Assembly (NCBI GenBank): GCA_011037195.1
Contig: JAAEAF010003080.1
Span: 62,001 to 126,000, forward strand
DNA length: 64,000 bases
DNA from: Triatoma infestans
Lineage: Eukaryota > Arthropoda > Insecta > Hemiptera > Reduviidae
Direction of reading: 5' to 3'
Shown piece by piece: positions 1 through 9,442 of the stretch. The notes beneath the pieces are model-generated. The model saw only the letters and a list, made by a program, of their open reading frames with translations, made no database searches and was not told the DNA's origin. The position numbers and the translations under genes are program-made. Position 1 is the first letter of the stretch. Every line of letters starts with the position of its first letter.

Positions 1-88
1 CTGAAGTATCATTTCAATGTAATGTACGATTATGCCATCTATAATATTATTAAGGTGTAACTAAAAGTTTAAAAGAAACATTTAGAAA

Positions 89-210
89 CGAGATTAGCTC
101 AGTGGTAGCGTGCTGTACTCGTAAGAGGTATTGCCGGTTTCAAGCCTAGCTTAGATTTTCTTTTACTATTAGCCCGGCGGGCACTGCGAAGGCTTCGGGG
201 GTGGGGACAC
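89..210 (+). repeat. tRNA-headed SINE (family B/D), degenerate
   Basis: GATTAGCTCAGTGGTAGCGT is a tRNA-like A-box head and GGTTTCAAGCC a weak B box. The body AGATTTTCTTT...CGGGCACTGCGAAGGCT matches the better SINE-B bodies near 24.9 and 52.9 kb. It is not a functional tRNA because there is no acceptor-stem pairing. Confidence 0.6.
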
Positions 211-477
211 AATTCATCCTTCAGTATTCCAATTCACTATATCCTAAACATCACATAATGTGACGGTTTTCTTATCTTGGAATTCTTTATTTTAGCATAG
301 ATCCTTCATATTCGCAGTAATATGATTAGGACTTTGGGGACTATACCCCTTTCTTTATTCTATTGCTTAGTCTTTGGAAGTTCGCGGACAAGCCTCAGCA
401 TCATCAGTAAAATATTTTTTATACGTCTGAATTATTAATTTTATTAGAATAGACTGGTGAACTATCAATAATTTTAC

Positions 478-618
478 CTTAGATAGTTTATGTTTTTTTG
501 GCACTAATGATGCAAGAGGGAGCCTGATAGCATTAATCAATTTCGGTTTTCGTTGAGGTTCATCTTGTTCACCATTCCCAGTACCGCCATTGGCAGATGG
601 CTCTTCACCTTCTTCTTG
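478..618 (-). CDS. Nrt: Nrt third coding exon
   Basis: The acceptor (T)n-AG ends at 619 and the donor GTAAAA starts at 477. The exon encodes 47 residues in phase 0, including INAIRLPLASLVPKK, the strongest neurotactin signature here. The 103-bp intron before it (619-721) is largely an (ATT)n microsatellite. Confidence 0.78.
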
Positions 619-644
619 CTAAAAAAAAAATCAACAATATTTTA

Positions 645-676
<32 letters not shown>

Positions 677-2202
677 CCTTTTGTACAAAATAAAATATAA
701 ATTAAATCAACCTAACCTAACCTTTTTTCTTTTAAGAAAAGGCACATTGATATTATTAAGTTTCGCTATAAGAGGAAGTTTCCTTTCTAAATCAGTCTTA
801 TTTTGTTTATCTTCTTCTGCTAGTCTTACGGCTGTACAACTTGGCTCAATTAAATCATTTTCTTCTTCACCTTCAAGGTCACCTTCCTATGAATAATAAG
901 ATAGACATAAACATGTATGCAAATAATAATAATAATAAATGATTTAAAAAAAATTATTGTTTTTCGGCTTTGATTCAATTTAATGTTTATTTTAATTTTA
1001 ACATGATTCGTTTTATAATTGAATTTTTGAAAATTCATGACTTGAAACCTTTGAATACGCCAAAAATGTTCTTACGTTTAGATATGTATATGTGATATGC
1101 TATATACAGGCAACATATCTCACAAACAAAAAATCGCAGGATTCAGTTGAAATAGTATTACGGGATTCGACAGAAAGTTTCGATAAAAAATCCATCATCC
1201 TGAACTGTGGCTTTTCGTAATTTTTTTTTCTTTCAGTTTCGAATAAAAGTGTGCAATTAGCATTCCAAGTTTAAAGGAAATCGATAAAGTGTTGTCGAGA
1301 ATATTGCAAAAGTAACCAAAAAGTTATACTTCCGGTTAATCGACTTTCTCCAGATTTAGAATTTTTACCAATGTTTCTAATTTATATGAATATATTATAT
1401 AAGTGGTAGAATTAATTATACACTATATTAGAGTGGTAGTTTAACGGGAAACTTAACGCAAGTACCCCTCCAGAAAGCCGCAAAAATTCAATTTTCCCGG
1501 GGAAATGTTTGAAATAAAAATGATTAGATATTTTAGATGTACTGATACTATACGCAGTTTAAAGAAAATCTTTGGTACTGTTTTCGAGAGAATCGCAAAA
1601 AAAAAAAATCAGTAAAGGTGCACTTGGGGTTAATGGATTTTGCCCGGAATCTTCGTGTCTAAACGAAATACTAAGTTTTAGTTTCCTAAAATTTTTGCAA
1701 TCGTAATATTACTAGGAGTAAGAGAAAGTATAAATACGTGACTAACAGGGCCAAAAATCTAAAAATATTCCATGATAGTAAGTTTAAAAGGTCATCAAAA
1801 CATTATCTGCTAAAAAGGATTTGTCTACTAATGATAACATGTATGGGGCAGTACACCTGATCATAGGAATACAAAAAATCTGAGAGGAATATCACAGTTC
1901 ACAGATTTATTTAATATAAAAAAATATTGTAAATATTTACTTTGTTTTTATCCCTAGATCTACTACTTCTTAGGAAACCTGGAATCTTAATTCCTCCTGT
2001 AGGTATCCTTTTTTTATCCACTTGACCAAGTGCAGCCGCTTCCTCCAATGCTTTTTTCTTCTTTTCAATCTCACCACCTCGAATTTCCTTTTCTTCAATC
2101 ATTTTTTCTTTCTCTTCATCCTCAATGTCTTGTTTATCCTCAGACTTTTTCTCTTGGTTTACATCTGATCCTTTTTCACCTTCTCCCGTCATCTCGGACA
2201 TA
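478..2202 (-). CDS. Nrt: Neurotactin ortholog, N-terminal cytoplasmic region (partial gene, three coding exons)
   Basis: Neurotactin is a type II membrane protein of insects that mediates cell adhesion through an extracellular cholinesterase-like domain lacking catalysis. Joining 1941-2202, 722-886 and 478-618 on the minus strand gives an open frame of 189 codons starting at ATG 2201-2199; both introns are phase 0 GT-AG. The product is highly charged (Glu/Lys-rich). It carries RIPTGGIKIPGF and INAIRLPLASLVPKK, which resemble the KKIPIGGLKLPGF and LLNAIKLPIANMIPKK modules I know from the Drosophila Nrt cytoplasmic tail. The transmembrane segment and esterase-like domain are not in the window, so the gene continues left of base 1. 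A splice acceptor directly before the ATG implies an upstream 5'UTR exon that I did not find. The identification rests on these modules, their order and the charged composition. Confidence 0.8.
640..676. repeat. (AAT)n microsatellite in a short Nrt intron
   Basis: About eleven consecutive ATA/AAT units fill a third of the 103-bp intron between Nrt coding exons 2 and 3. Confidence 0.9.
722..886 (-). CDS. Nrt: Nrt second coding exon
   Basis: The acceptor TATTCATAG ends at 887 and the donor GTTAGG starts at 721. The exon encodes 55 residues in phase 0: an acidic start followed by KLPLIAKLNNINVPFLKRKK, a hydrophobic-then-basic stretch like the modules in the neighbouring exons. Confidence 0.72.
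1190..1725 (+). repeat. R-family repeat, partial
   Basis: It carries family landmarks in the order seen in complete copies: AATTTTCCCGGGGAAATGTTTGAAATAAAA, the AAAGAAAATC block, and a closing ACTAGGAGTAAGAGAAAGTA. It lies in the intron between Nrt coding exons 1 and 2. The opening third is missing or strongly diverged. Confidence 0.65.
1941..2202 (-). CDS. Nrt: Nrt first coding exon
   Basis: A pyrimidine-rich TTTTTTGCAG acceptor ends at 2203. The ATG is at 2201-2199, and the exon closes before the donor GTAAAT at 1940. It encodes 87 residues: a Glu/Lys-rich stretch and then the RIPTGGIKIPGFLRSS module. The following intron (887-1940) contains most of an R-family repeat. Confidence 0.8.
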
Positions 2203-5167
2203 CTGCAAAAAAGAAAAAAAAAGCATATTGAATAAGACATTGTTTATAAAGTACAAATGTTAAACAATAACAAAAAATATAATGTTTTAAAGTAAGCTAA
2301 GAATTTTAATTTCTGAATATCTTTTCTCTCTCTTCTCTGGCCTCATTTACTTAGCAAACAGCCAATATGAGATGAAGAAAAAATGTAGTTGGTAGATCAT
2401 ACCTTTTAGTTTATTTATATATTTTATTTTATCTACTCATGTTTATTAAACTGTTTCTTAATTTATATGAATTTATAAAAAAAAATATGAAAAGTTGCAA
2501 ATACTGATATTGTATATTTTTATATATTTTGATTCAATCTTTATCCTGCTCCGTCAGAATAACCTCAAATCATCGGGATTTGTTTTCTATCTTGTTTTCG
2601 CGTATTGCCGCTAGATGTCGGATAGTTAGAGTTGAATAATATTACTGCATTATATTTGTAAGAAAAAGTAATGGCTACTTTTACGTTTTGGTCACTTTAA
2701 AACTACTTCTGATTTAATAATTACCACAATATTTAATGTCTATAGAGGTGCAAAACTGATGCGTTATTATATGGATGTTGTTCGTGTTTTTAGATATTCA
2801 CATTTATTTCCATTTTTTCAGTTCCAAATGAAACTATGAATTGAATATAACTTCATTCCAAAAGGGCCACTGAATTATTTTGATTTTAGCTTAGACTCTC
2901 ACTCATCGTAAATCCGGCCCTGGCTATAATTAAGCCCGCAGTTATGAGTTGTGAATATTTGATATCATCTGGCAAACAGTTTGTCATTTCTCATTAAAAA
3001 GCATGAAAGAGATGTTGAAAGAACAGGAAGTCTTTAAGTGAAGAGTAGGATATGAAGCCAAGTAATAGCTACAACAACTTAGGACAGGGGTTCTCAAGCT
3101 TCTGGGCACCACGTATCACCCAAAGAATATCAAAAGTTCACCATGCCATCAAAATAAAAAGATTGGTAAGCAGATAAGAAATATTTATTTTAATTTTAAC
3201 ATACTTATAACTAAAAGTAATTCTAGCGTTCCAGAATTATTAAACTGAAAAACGGTATAAAGAAGAATCAAAATATTATAGGAAACTTGATTAAATTAAT
3301 GAGAACCTTCAGCTTGTTTAACAAAAAAATTTTTTTTTAATTAACAAGCTTTAGTTTACTTTGTTTTAAGCGTAACTTGGGCACAAGTATTAATTTTGTT
3401 CTGTATTTGTTTTTGTTTTTTTTAAATTTAACATTGAAAAATCCCTTTTTGAAAATATTAAAAAGTTAATAAGTCCATAAGTAATTTCTTTAACAGCTGT
3501 ATCTCCGAATCCAAAAATTTACGTGTATCAGAGTTCCAACTATGTAAAATCCAATCTAAGTTATAAGGACAGCGTAAAAGTCAATTTCTCTGGCAATTGC
3601 CCAAGAGTGCAATAAAGCTAAATAAATGAAAAAAAGTAAAAAAATGAAACTATAAAGGCCATGGTTGGCAAACATGGTTTGAGAGTCGCTATTCTAGGAA
3701 ACGTCGAGTTGCTATGGTGATCAGCCATATCAGTTGGAACCATGGCAACATAGTTCCTTTTTTTCTCCGCATTAATATAGTTGTAATTATTGTTTTGTAT
3801 ATAAATTCCTTCCCCAAAGTTAAGCACTGCACGCGAATACGAGATTCAATATTTTCGCTTTTCTACTATCTGTTGAGATAAGAAAATATAAAGAACAAAA
3901 AACAATGTAAAATTGTCAATATAATGTTCTACTGTGAATAAAAAAAAATCTGGTGTATAACTCTCACTTACCAACTTTCTCTTACTGCAGTTAACATGAC
4001 TGTAAAATTGCCAAATTTTTTTTTAAACTAGAATATTTCTACTTAGCCATAACATAAGTATATAGAAATGGTGGCCACGTGACTATATCTAAGCTATATA
4101 ATAGTTAGATGATTAAATTTATTGTAGGCCAAAATATAGCGCCAATAACGTTGGACAAACCCAAATAACACAGATAGAAAAGTAATCACTTCTACTGGAA
4201 ATATTTTTCTGAAAAAAAAAATTATTTTACAGAGATATTAGAGATCTGTGACAGTTAGTTTATAATTAAATTTGCCTCCCCCAAGTTTGCTTTGTTTTGA
4301 TACAGAGTGCTCAGGTATACAATTAAAACCCCCACCACCATTTCTATGGCCAGCCCAATTAAACAATATAACAATTGCAATTTTAAAGAAAATTTCTTGA
4401 TTAAATTGTATTAATTAGAAGAAGAGAATGTTGTGTAAGTTGTTTCACACCAGATTATTTTTTTTCTGTCGTGAAACTAAATGTTTGTCGCTAAATGTCT
4501 GTCGTTCTATGAATATTTTGTTGTGATTTTCTTTCTCTTCTATCGTGCCTCTACTAAAAAATGTGTTTTTCATAATACCTAATTATTTTGTCTATGATAT
4601 GTTTCATAATCTTAGTGAATAATAATGGTTCAAGAGTGGTTTAATAATAAATTAACCTCTTCATGCGTTCACTACAAACAAAAATAACAATAAATATATG
4701 GTTACAATATATTCCGTCTGAGTGCACTATTTCCTATCAGTTAAGAAAAGGGTTTGTCCACCATAATAGTAATCTTACAATCAGTCTGGGGTTATTAAAA
4801 AAAGTTTTACCGGAACTACGCCACAGAAGTCTTGCAGCCTCAATACTCACCATTACAGGGGCTTAATGTGCCGGGGGCTTCAAAATAATATCCTGTTTTT
4901 ATTATTAGTTAACATTCCTAGAAAATTAAAAAAAAAAAAAAATACTAATTGTTCTCTTCGATAATTAGGTAATCCTTCTGGTCCACATCCAAAATAATAT
5001 TGACAGGGCATTATAGAGGAACAGACTATCGCATACTAAAACCATCCTAACATCAATTGTTTTTCGTAAAAATGGTGCAAATAATATTAATTGGCTTATA
5101 CAAGTGTAGTATGTTTATTAAATATAGCGAAAAACTTTAAAAAGGTTTTCGAACAACTAAAAAATAA
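2203..5167. other. AT-rich stretch without a recognisable gene
   Basis: No open frame here has domain content. Apart from a possible hAT-type terminus near 3084, nothing could be classified. It should contain the Nrt promoter and any 5'UTR exon, but neither could be placed. Confidence 0.5.
3084..3135 (+). repeat. Possible hAT-type element terminus
   Basis: CAGGGGTTCTCAAGCTTCTG resembles the usual 5' end of hAT transposons (CAG-GGTTCTCAA-). I saw no matching inverted end or 8-bp duplication, so this is weak. Confidence 0.3.
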
Positions 5168-6140
5168 TCTTATGTGAAACACTCACACAACTTTCTCTTA
5201 CTCCTGTTCTCAAAATTATAATTGACAAATGTTATAGTTTGTGTACCAAATTTAACGAAATTCGTCAAAAACTGAAAAAACTTCAGTAAAAGCGCACTTC
5301 CGGTTTACTAATTTTCTTAAAACTCGGAATTTTGGCCATCTATTTATTTCTAATTAATTTTGTTTGGATGATAGAATTGTATAATAAACTATGATAGCAC
5401 TTCAGAGGAAGCTGTTAGTCCCCTCCCATCACCTAAAAGTGCCCTTAAATGAATTTTTCCAGACAATGTTTCAAATAAAAGTTGTAGATCTTTGCATGTT
5501 TAGTTTATATATAAAGTTTCAAGAAAATCGTCCGAGCTATTTTTGAGAAAATCTGCGAAAAAGTAAAAAAGATCTTTTAGTAAAGTGGTAAAGTAAACGC
5601 GCTTCCGCTTATCAGATTTTTTTTTCAAACTCGGAATTTCAACAACATATTTAATTCCTAATTAACATTTTCTAGATGACAGAATTGTCTAATAAACTGA
5701 AATAGCACTTTAGATGAAAACCTTACCCCACCCAACCCCCAGAAGTGCCCTTAAATGAATTTTCTCGGAGAAATGTTTCGAATAAAAGTTGTAGCTCATT
5801 GTATGTATAGTTGATATATTTGAAGAAAATTGTCGGTGCTATTTTTTAGAAAATCGCAAAAAAGTAAAAAAAAAACTAACTAGTAAAGTGGTGCTTCTGG
5901 TTGAGGAATTTTGACAGATAACGTACTGTCAGATCCCATGGTGATATCTAAACGTCAAGTTTCAACTTTCTAAGATTTTTCGTTTTTGAGCTATGCTGTT
6001 CACATCCACACACAGACCATTTGCTGAAAACCACTTTTTTGGACTCAGGAGACTCAAAACGGATATTCCCGGTGAAAACGCGGTATCGAAAATTTGACAC
6101 GATACACAATACTTCCTCCTTCTAGGAGTAAGAGAAAGTA
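5168..6140 (+). repeat. R-family repeat, near-complete reference copy
   Basis: The left end is TATGTGAAACACTCACACAAC followed by TTTCTCTTACTCC; GTGTGA/TCACAC can pair as a hairpin. The right end closes at TAGGAGTAAGAGAAAGTA. Inside, landmarks recur about every 300 bp: CTTCCGG-type boxes near 5297, 5602 and 5893, and TTAAATGAATTTT near 5452 and 5751. No coding frame is present. The class is uncertain; terminal hairpins plus internal tandem units recall Helentron-associated (HINE) elements, but this is only an analogy. Confidence 0.75.
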
Positions 6141-6309
6141 ATAAAAGGTACTAATTATGTTTAAATTTAGATATTTTAACTTAGACCTAACATAAATACG
6201 GAAATGGTAAGCGTACATAATTTCCCAAGACCGGTAATAGTTTAAGTGATTACATTGCAGTCCAAAAGAGAACGCCAATAACATAAAGGACATAACATTT
6301 GCAATTTAA

Positions 6310-6715
6310 TGTCACAATTTCCTTAAAACATCGACATTTTTTTGTAAGTGGGAAAATGTTTCAAATAAAAGTGATGCGTTAGGGCCATTTTCAAGAAAAT
6401 CACGAAAAACTGACAAAAAAAAAAAATTTAGTAAAGTCATATTTCCGGTTGAAGGATTTTGCCCGAAATCTTCGTGTCTGATGCGGTGGTAATAAATAAA
6501 CAGGAAGTTTGAGCTTCCTGCGATTATTCGTTTTTTTTTTTTTTGGTGAGATATTCTGTTAAAACACACACACATACACACACACACACACAGACTATAC
6601 GCAAAAAAACATGTTTTTCCCCTTAGGGAACTTCAGAACATGTATTGCTGGTAAACACAGAATTACGAAAATCTGGCAAAGGCGCAATACTTCCGCTTAC
6701 TAGGAGTAAGAAAAA
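6310..6715 (+). repeat. R-family repeat, 3' portion
   Basis: It starts in the AAATGTTTCAAATAAAAGT block and runs through a (CA)n tract at 6562-6592 to the closing ACTAGGAGTAAGAAAA. A second short R fragment follows at about 6735-6856. Confidence 0.6.
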
Positions 6716-6960
6716 TAAAAATTAAAAAAAAAAACTCCAATAAAGCCTCACTTCCGGTCTAATGATTTTTTTTTTTTTTTCTTCAAAATGGGAATTTTGG
6801 CAACTCATTCAGTGCTTATTAATTTAGTATAAGATTAATTTTTGGCACAATAAACTATGTTGGTTGCGGTGCCGGGGTATAGCCCACCCGAATGCTCCAA
6901 TCTATTACAATGTAATGGGATGAGTGACATTTTCCGTGGTAGCCTGCTTCATTTTGTTGT

Positions 6961-6999
6961 CATCGACCGGTTTCAGGCGTTCGCCCATCTTCAGGATGC
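6961..6999 (-). ncRNA. Hammerhead-ribozyme-like motif of a PLE terminal repeat
   Basis: Read on the minus strand: stem I CATC/GATG, core CTGAAGA, stem II GGGC/GCCT (one G-T wobble), GAAA, palindromic ACCGGT, then the TC cleavage-site dinucleotide. The geometry fits the dimeric-type hammerheads described for Penelope-like elements. One extra T between CTGAAGA and stem II departs from the textbook motif. Confidence 0.55.
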
Positions 7000-7080
7000 G
7001 TTTGTCAAACAGTGTGATAACACATACTTGCACAGAGCAAATTCAGTTTATACACAGTAACACAGACGGACAAGAAGAAA

Positions 7081-7468
7081 GAACTGCCGGGAAAAAAATA
7101 CGGAAAAACTCAAAGATAATAACCTCATAGTCACAAAAGCCGATAAAAGAAACAACAGCACTGTAATAATGACACACGACAACTACATAAACAAAACACT
7201 AGAATTCATAAACATTTATACAGATACACAACTCAAAAAGGACCCAACAAAAACTTCTAACAACAAATAAAAACTGCTATAAAAAACGCAACACTAGTAA
7301 TACCACTCCGCGAAACCTTCAAGTACACTTGTATGAACCCTACAGCACCCATACTAAATGCACTTCCAAAAATATACAAACCCAATATGCCTATCAGACC
7401 CGTCATAAACTACATAACTGCACTAGCATTCAAATTGACACAGCATCTGGCAAAATTAATAAAAAAAT
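7081..7468 (+). pseudogene. Penelope-like reverse transcriptase fragment, decayed
   Basis: Two plus-strand frames joined by a frameshift carry PLE-type motifs. The first reads DNNLIVTKADKRNNSTVIM, the N-terminal block with KADK. The second reads ILNALPKIYKPNMPIRPVI, matching the LPKIHKP..PLRPI motif of PLE reverse transcriptases. Stops follow the first block, and the GIY-YIG endonuclease part is absent. It lies between inverted terminal repeats. Confidence 0.7.
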
Positions 7469-7526
7469 GAGTGTATAAACTGAATTTGCTCTGTGCAAGT
7501 CTATGTTATCACACTGTCTGACAAAC

Positions 7527-7565
7527 GCATCCTGAAGATGGGCGAACGCCCGAAACTGGTCGATG
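7527..7565 (+). ncRNA. Hammerhead-ribozyme-like motif
   Basis: Stem I CATC/GATG, CTGAAGA core, stem II GGGC/GCCC with GAAC loop, GAAA, then ACTGGT in place of the palindrome ACCGGT, then TC. The stem III change would weaken dimer pairing. It is the inverted partner of the motif at 6961-6999. Confidence 0.5.
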
Positions 7566-7632
7566 ACTACAAAATGAAGCAGGCTACCGCGGAAAATGTC
7601 GCTATTATATTTTATTTTATTTTTTTTTTTTA

Positions 7633-7760
7633 AATCTACGTCATTGTCTATGGTCATTAGCGCCCGGAGCCTTCTCAGTGCACTGCCGGCCTCCGAACAG
7701 TGTTCTCTCGTTACAGACGACACTGTCCATCACCGGACAGTGAGTTGTAGAGGCTCCTAG
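7633..7760 (-). repeat. SINE-B body, reversed
   Basis: The complement of the body seen at 24912-25068: ATCTACGTCATTGTCTATGG through GAGGCTCCTAGGAAG. The tRNA head is missing; a SINE-C-type tail, GCCCGCCTGAAAAAATAGGC plus (TTTAC)n, lies in its place at 7767-7830 on the minus strand. Confidence 0.75.
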
Positions 7761-7766
7761 GAAGAA

Positions 7767-7830
7767 AAAAAAGTAAAGTAAAGTAAAGTAAAGTAAAGTA
7801 ATGCCTATTTTTTCAGGCGGGCTTAACGTC
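7767..7830 (-). repeat. SINE-C-type tail with (TTTAC)n
   Basis: Five AAGTA units and the complement of AAGCCCGCCTGAAAAAATAG, identical in layout to the tail at 36858-36895. Confidence 0.7.
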
Positions 7831-7856
7831 CAACTACCTTCCCTATAGGTATTATA

Positions 7857-8045
7857 TTATTTTTCCACATAATCACCACTTACTTCAATACATTTTGTCA
7901 ACCGTGGGACGAGTTTTTTCATTCCTGTGTCATAGAGGTCTCCCGCCACATCTTTTAGCCAGTTTACCACTTCGATTTTCTCCTCGTCGTCATCGAAAAA
8001 ATCACCCAGATGTTCTTTCAATTTAGTGAAGAGATGACAGTCGCT
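7857..8045 (-). pseudogene. Mariner transposase C-terminal fragment
   Basis: The minus strand reads SDCHLFTKLKEHLGDFFDDD followed by a C-terminal region ending in GDYVEK and a stop. This corresponds to the region after the last catalytic Asp block of mariner transposases. It matches 24646-24831 almost exactly and is cut at about 8046, where it joins PLE tail sequence. Confidence 0.8.
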
Positions 8046-8514
8046 AGGTGCGAAATGACTACAAAATGAAGCAGGTACCACGGAAAATATCTCTGATACT
8101 TTCCAGTTCTGCGGAACGGACCACCACAACAACAATGTAATGGGATTTGAATCATTAAAGTTTTATAGGATCCGAAGAGCGGAGAAACACATATTAAATG
8201 AATCAAAAGTTAGTTTTACTCCCCACCTAGGCCAGACTAGGGAGGAAGAGTTCGATCCATATAAATAGAGCGATAGCAGAACAGTTCAACACAGTTTAAG
8301 ACCGTTTTACAAGAGTACATCTAGTCAGTAACCTATCTACTACCATGATTATTACTCAGCCAGTCTGTCTCTTTATATTTCTCTCACTACCTAACTTCTA
8401 TTTTACTGTAAAGTCCTTGCAGTTTGTATATTCTTTTCAGCATATGATCTAGTTTATTTCTCTAAAATCCATTCTCTCTCCTTCTCACATCCATTATATA
8501 TAAGAACCGTATAA

Positions 8515-8800
8515 TATACTGAAACAGTACTTCAGAGGAAAACCTAACATCATACTTCTCCCAAAAATAACCTAAAATGAATAAACTTGAAAAATGTTTT
8601 AAATAACAATGAGAGACCTCTAATTAGAGTGCATCCGGTTGATAGATTTTGACTAAATCCTTATTGTTGGGTCCCCTGGTTTTGGGTAGATAGATAGTGG
8701 TTAGAGTATTGGACTCCCAGCCGAAGGACCCGGGTTCGAGTCCAGCTGTGCGAAATATCAAAATTATTTTTCATTTTTGAGTTATGCTTGAAATTATGTT
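8515..8800 (+). repeat. R-family fragment with a tRNA-like SINE head inside
   Basis: The R landmarks are ACTTCAGAGGAAAACCTAAC and the GTGCATCCGGTTGATAGATTTTGAC block. At 8688-8755 is a tRNA-like head (TAGTGGTTAGAGTATTGGAC ... GGGTTCGAGTCCAGCTGTG), the 5' part of SINE-B. Confidence 0.6.
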
Positions 8801-8929
8801 AAATTGGTGTGCGCGTCTTTGTACGTCTGTTCTGTGTATCTGTCAGGATTTGTTTTTTCAAAAATGACTTCAATTATTTCCTTGCAGCATCAGAGACATT
8901 TTCCGTGGTAGCCTGCTTCATTTTGTGGT

Positions 8930-8968
8930 CATCGACCGGTTTCGGGCGTTCGCCCATCTTCAGGATGC
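8930..8968 (-). ncRNA. Hammerhead-ribozyme-like motif, all core elements intact
   Basis: On the minus strand: CATC, CTGAAGA, GGGC-GAAC-GCCC, GAAA, ACCGGT, TC and GATG in the order required for a type I hammerhead with short palindromic stem III. Stem I CATC/GATG pairs perfectly. Confidence 0.6.
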
Positions 8969-9024
8969 GTTGGTCAGACAGCGTGATACAGAACAAGTCT
9001 ATGTTATTACACTGTCTGACAAAC

Positions 9025-9062
9025 GCATCCTGAAGATGGGCGAACGCCCGAAACCGGTCGAT
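9025..9062 (+). ncRNA. Hammerhead-ribozyme-like motif
   Basis: Core and stem II as in the partner at 8930-8968; stem III ACCGGT is intact. Stem I is shortened because GATG has become GATA. Confidence 0.5.
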
Positions 9063-9442
9063 AACCACAACGTGAAGCAGGCTACCACGGAAAATGTCTC
9101 TGCGAAACCAACCACCACAACAATTTCCTTGCAGCTCAGACTCTGAAGAAAATCTGTTGATATGAAAAGCAACTTTACCTAAAGGGATTTTAAGTTTTAA
9201 CATAAGCTTACGTTTATTTCAATTAATTACGAGTAATTAACTTTTTTTTTTAATAAATATTATATCAAATTATATTGCAAATTATTCATAGGTTAACATT
9301 TTGACATCAACCTTTGATCAACTTCAAAATCAATAAAACTATTGACCTGGAAGAATGTACTTTATGAAAATGCTTACGAAAATATAAGATTATTCATTCA
9401 CTATGAGTAAATATAAACATTTTTTCTAAAGCAGTTGAATAA

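Larger units (their letters stand above)
6907..8146. mobile_element. Composite Penelope-like insertion with 15-bp target duplication
   Basis: ACAATGTAATGGGAT occurs at 6907-6921 and again at 8132-8146 and brackets the whole insert. In order the insert holds: a PLE terminal block with a minus-strand hammerhead-like motif (6922-7060); a decayed PLE reverse-transcriptase fragment (7081-7468); an inverted terminal block (7469-7604); an AT spacer; a reversed SINE-B body with a SINE-C tail; a reversed mariner 3' end; and the PLE tail (8048-8131). Part of the composite (PLE end, SINE-B, mariner) recurs near 24.1-25.3 kb in the opposite orientation. Confidence 0.75.
8889..9122. mobile_element. Mini-PLE: inverted-repeat hammerhead element with 13-bp target duplication
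   Basis: ATTTCCTTGCAGC is duplicated at 8876-8888 and 9123-9135. The 234-bp insert has two arms that are reverse complements (about 8889-8986 and 9007-9104), then an asymmetric tail ending ACCAACCACCACAACAA. Each arm contains a hammerhead-like motif (8930-8968 minus, 9025-9062 plus). No reverse transcriptase is present, so mobilisation would have to be in trans (inference). Confidence 0.78.

Noticed and set aside
89..160. A tRNA gene
   Set aside because: The A box is good but the acceptor stem does not pair and a SINE body follows; it is a SINE head.
8690..8755. A tRNA gene at the GGTTCGAGTCC box
   Set aside because: Same head as SINE-B at 24.8 and 52.8 kb; no acceptor-stem pairing.
8874..9203. 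Recurrent frames reading MGERPKPVDDHKMKQATTENVSD at many loci
   Set aside because: These are translations of the PLE terminal hammerhead repeat; they occur in both orientations with no start context or conserved codon use.
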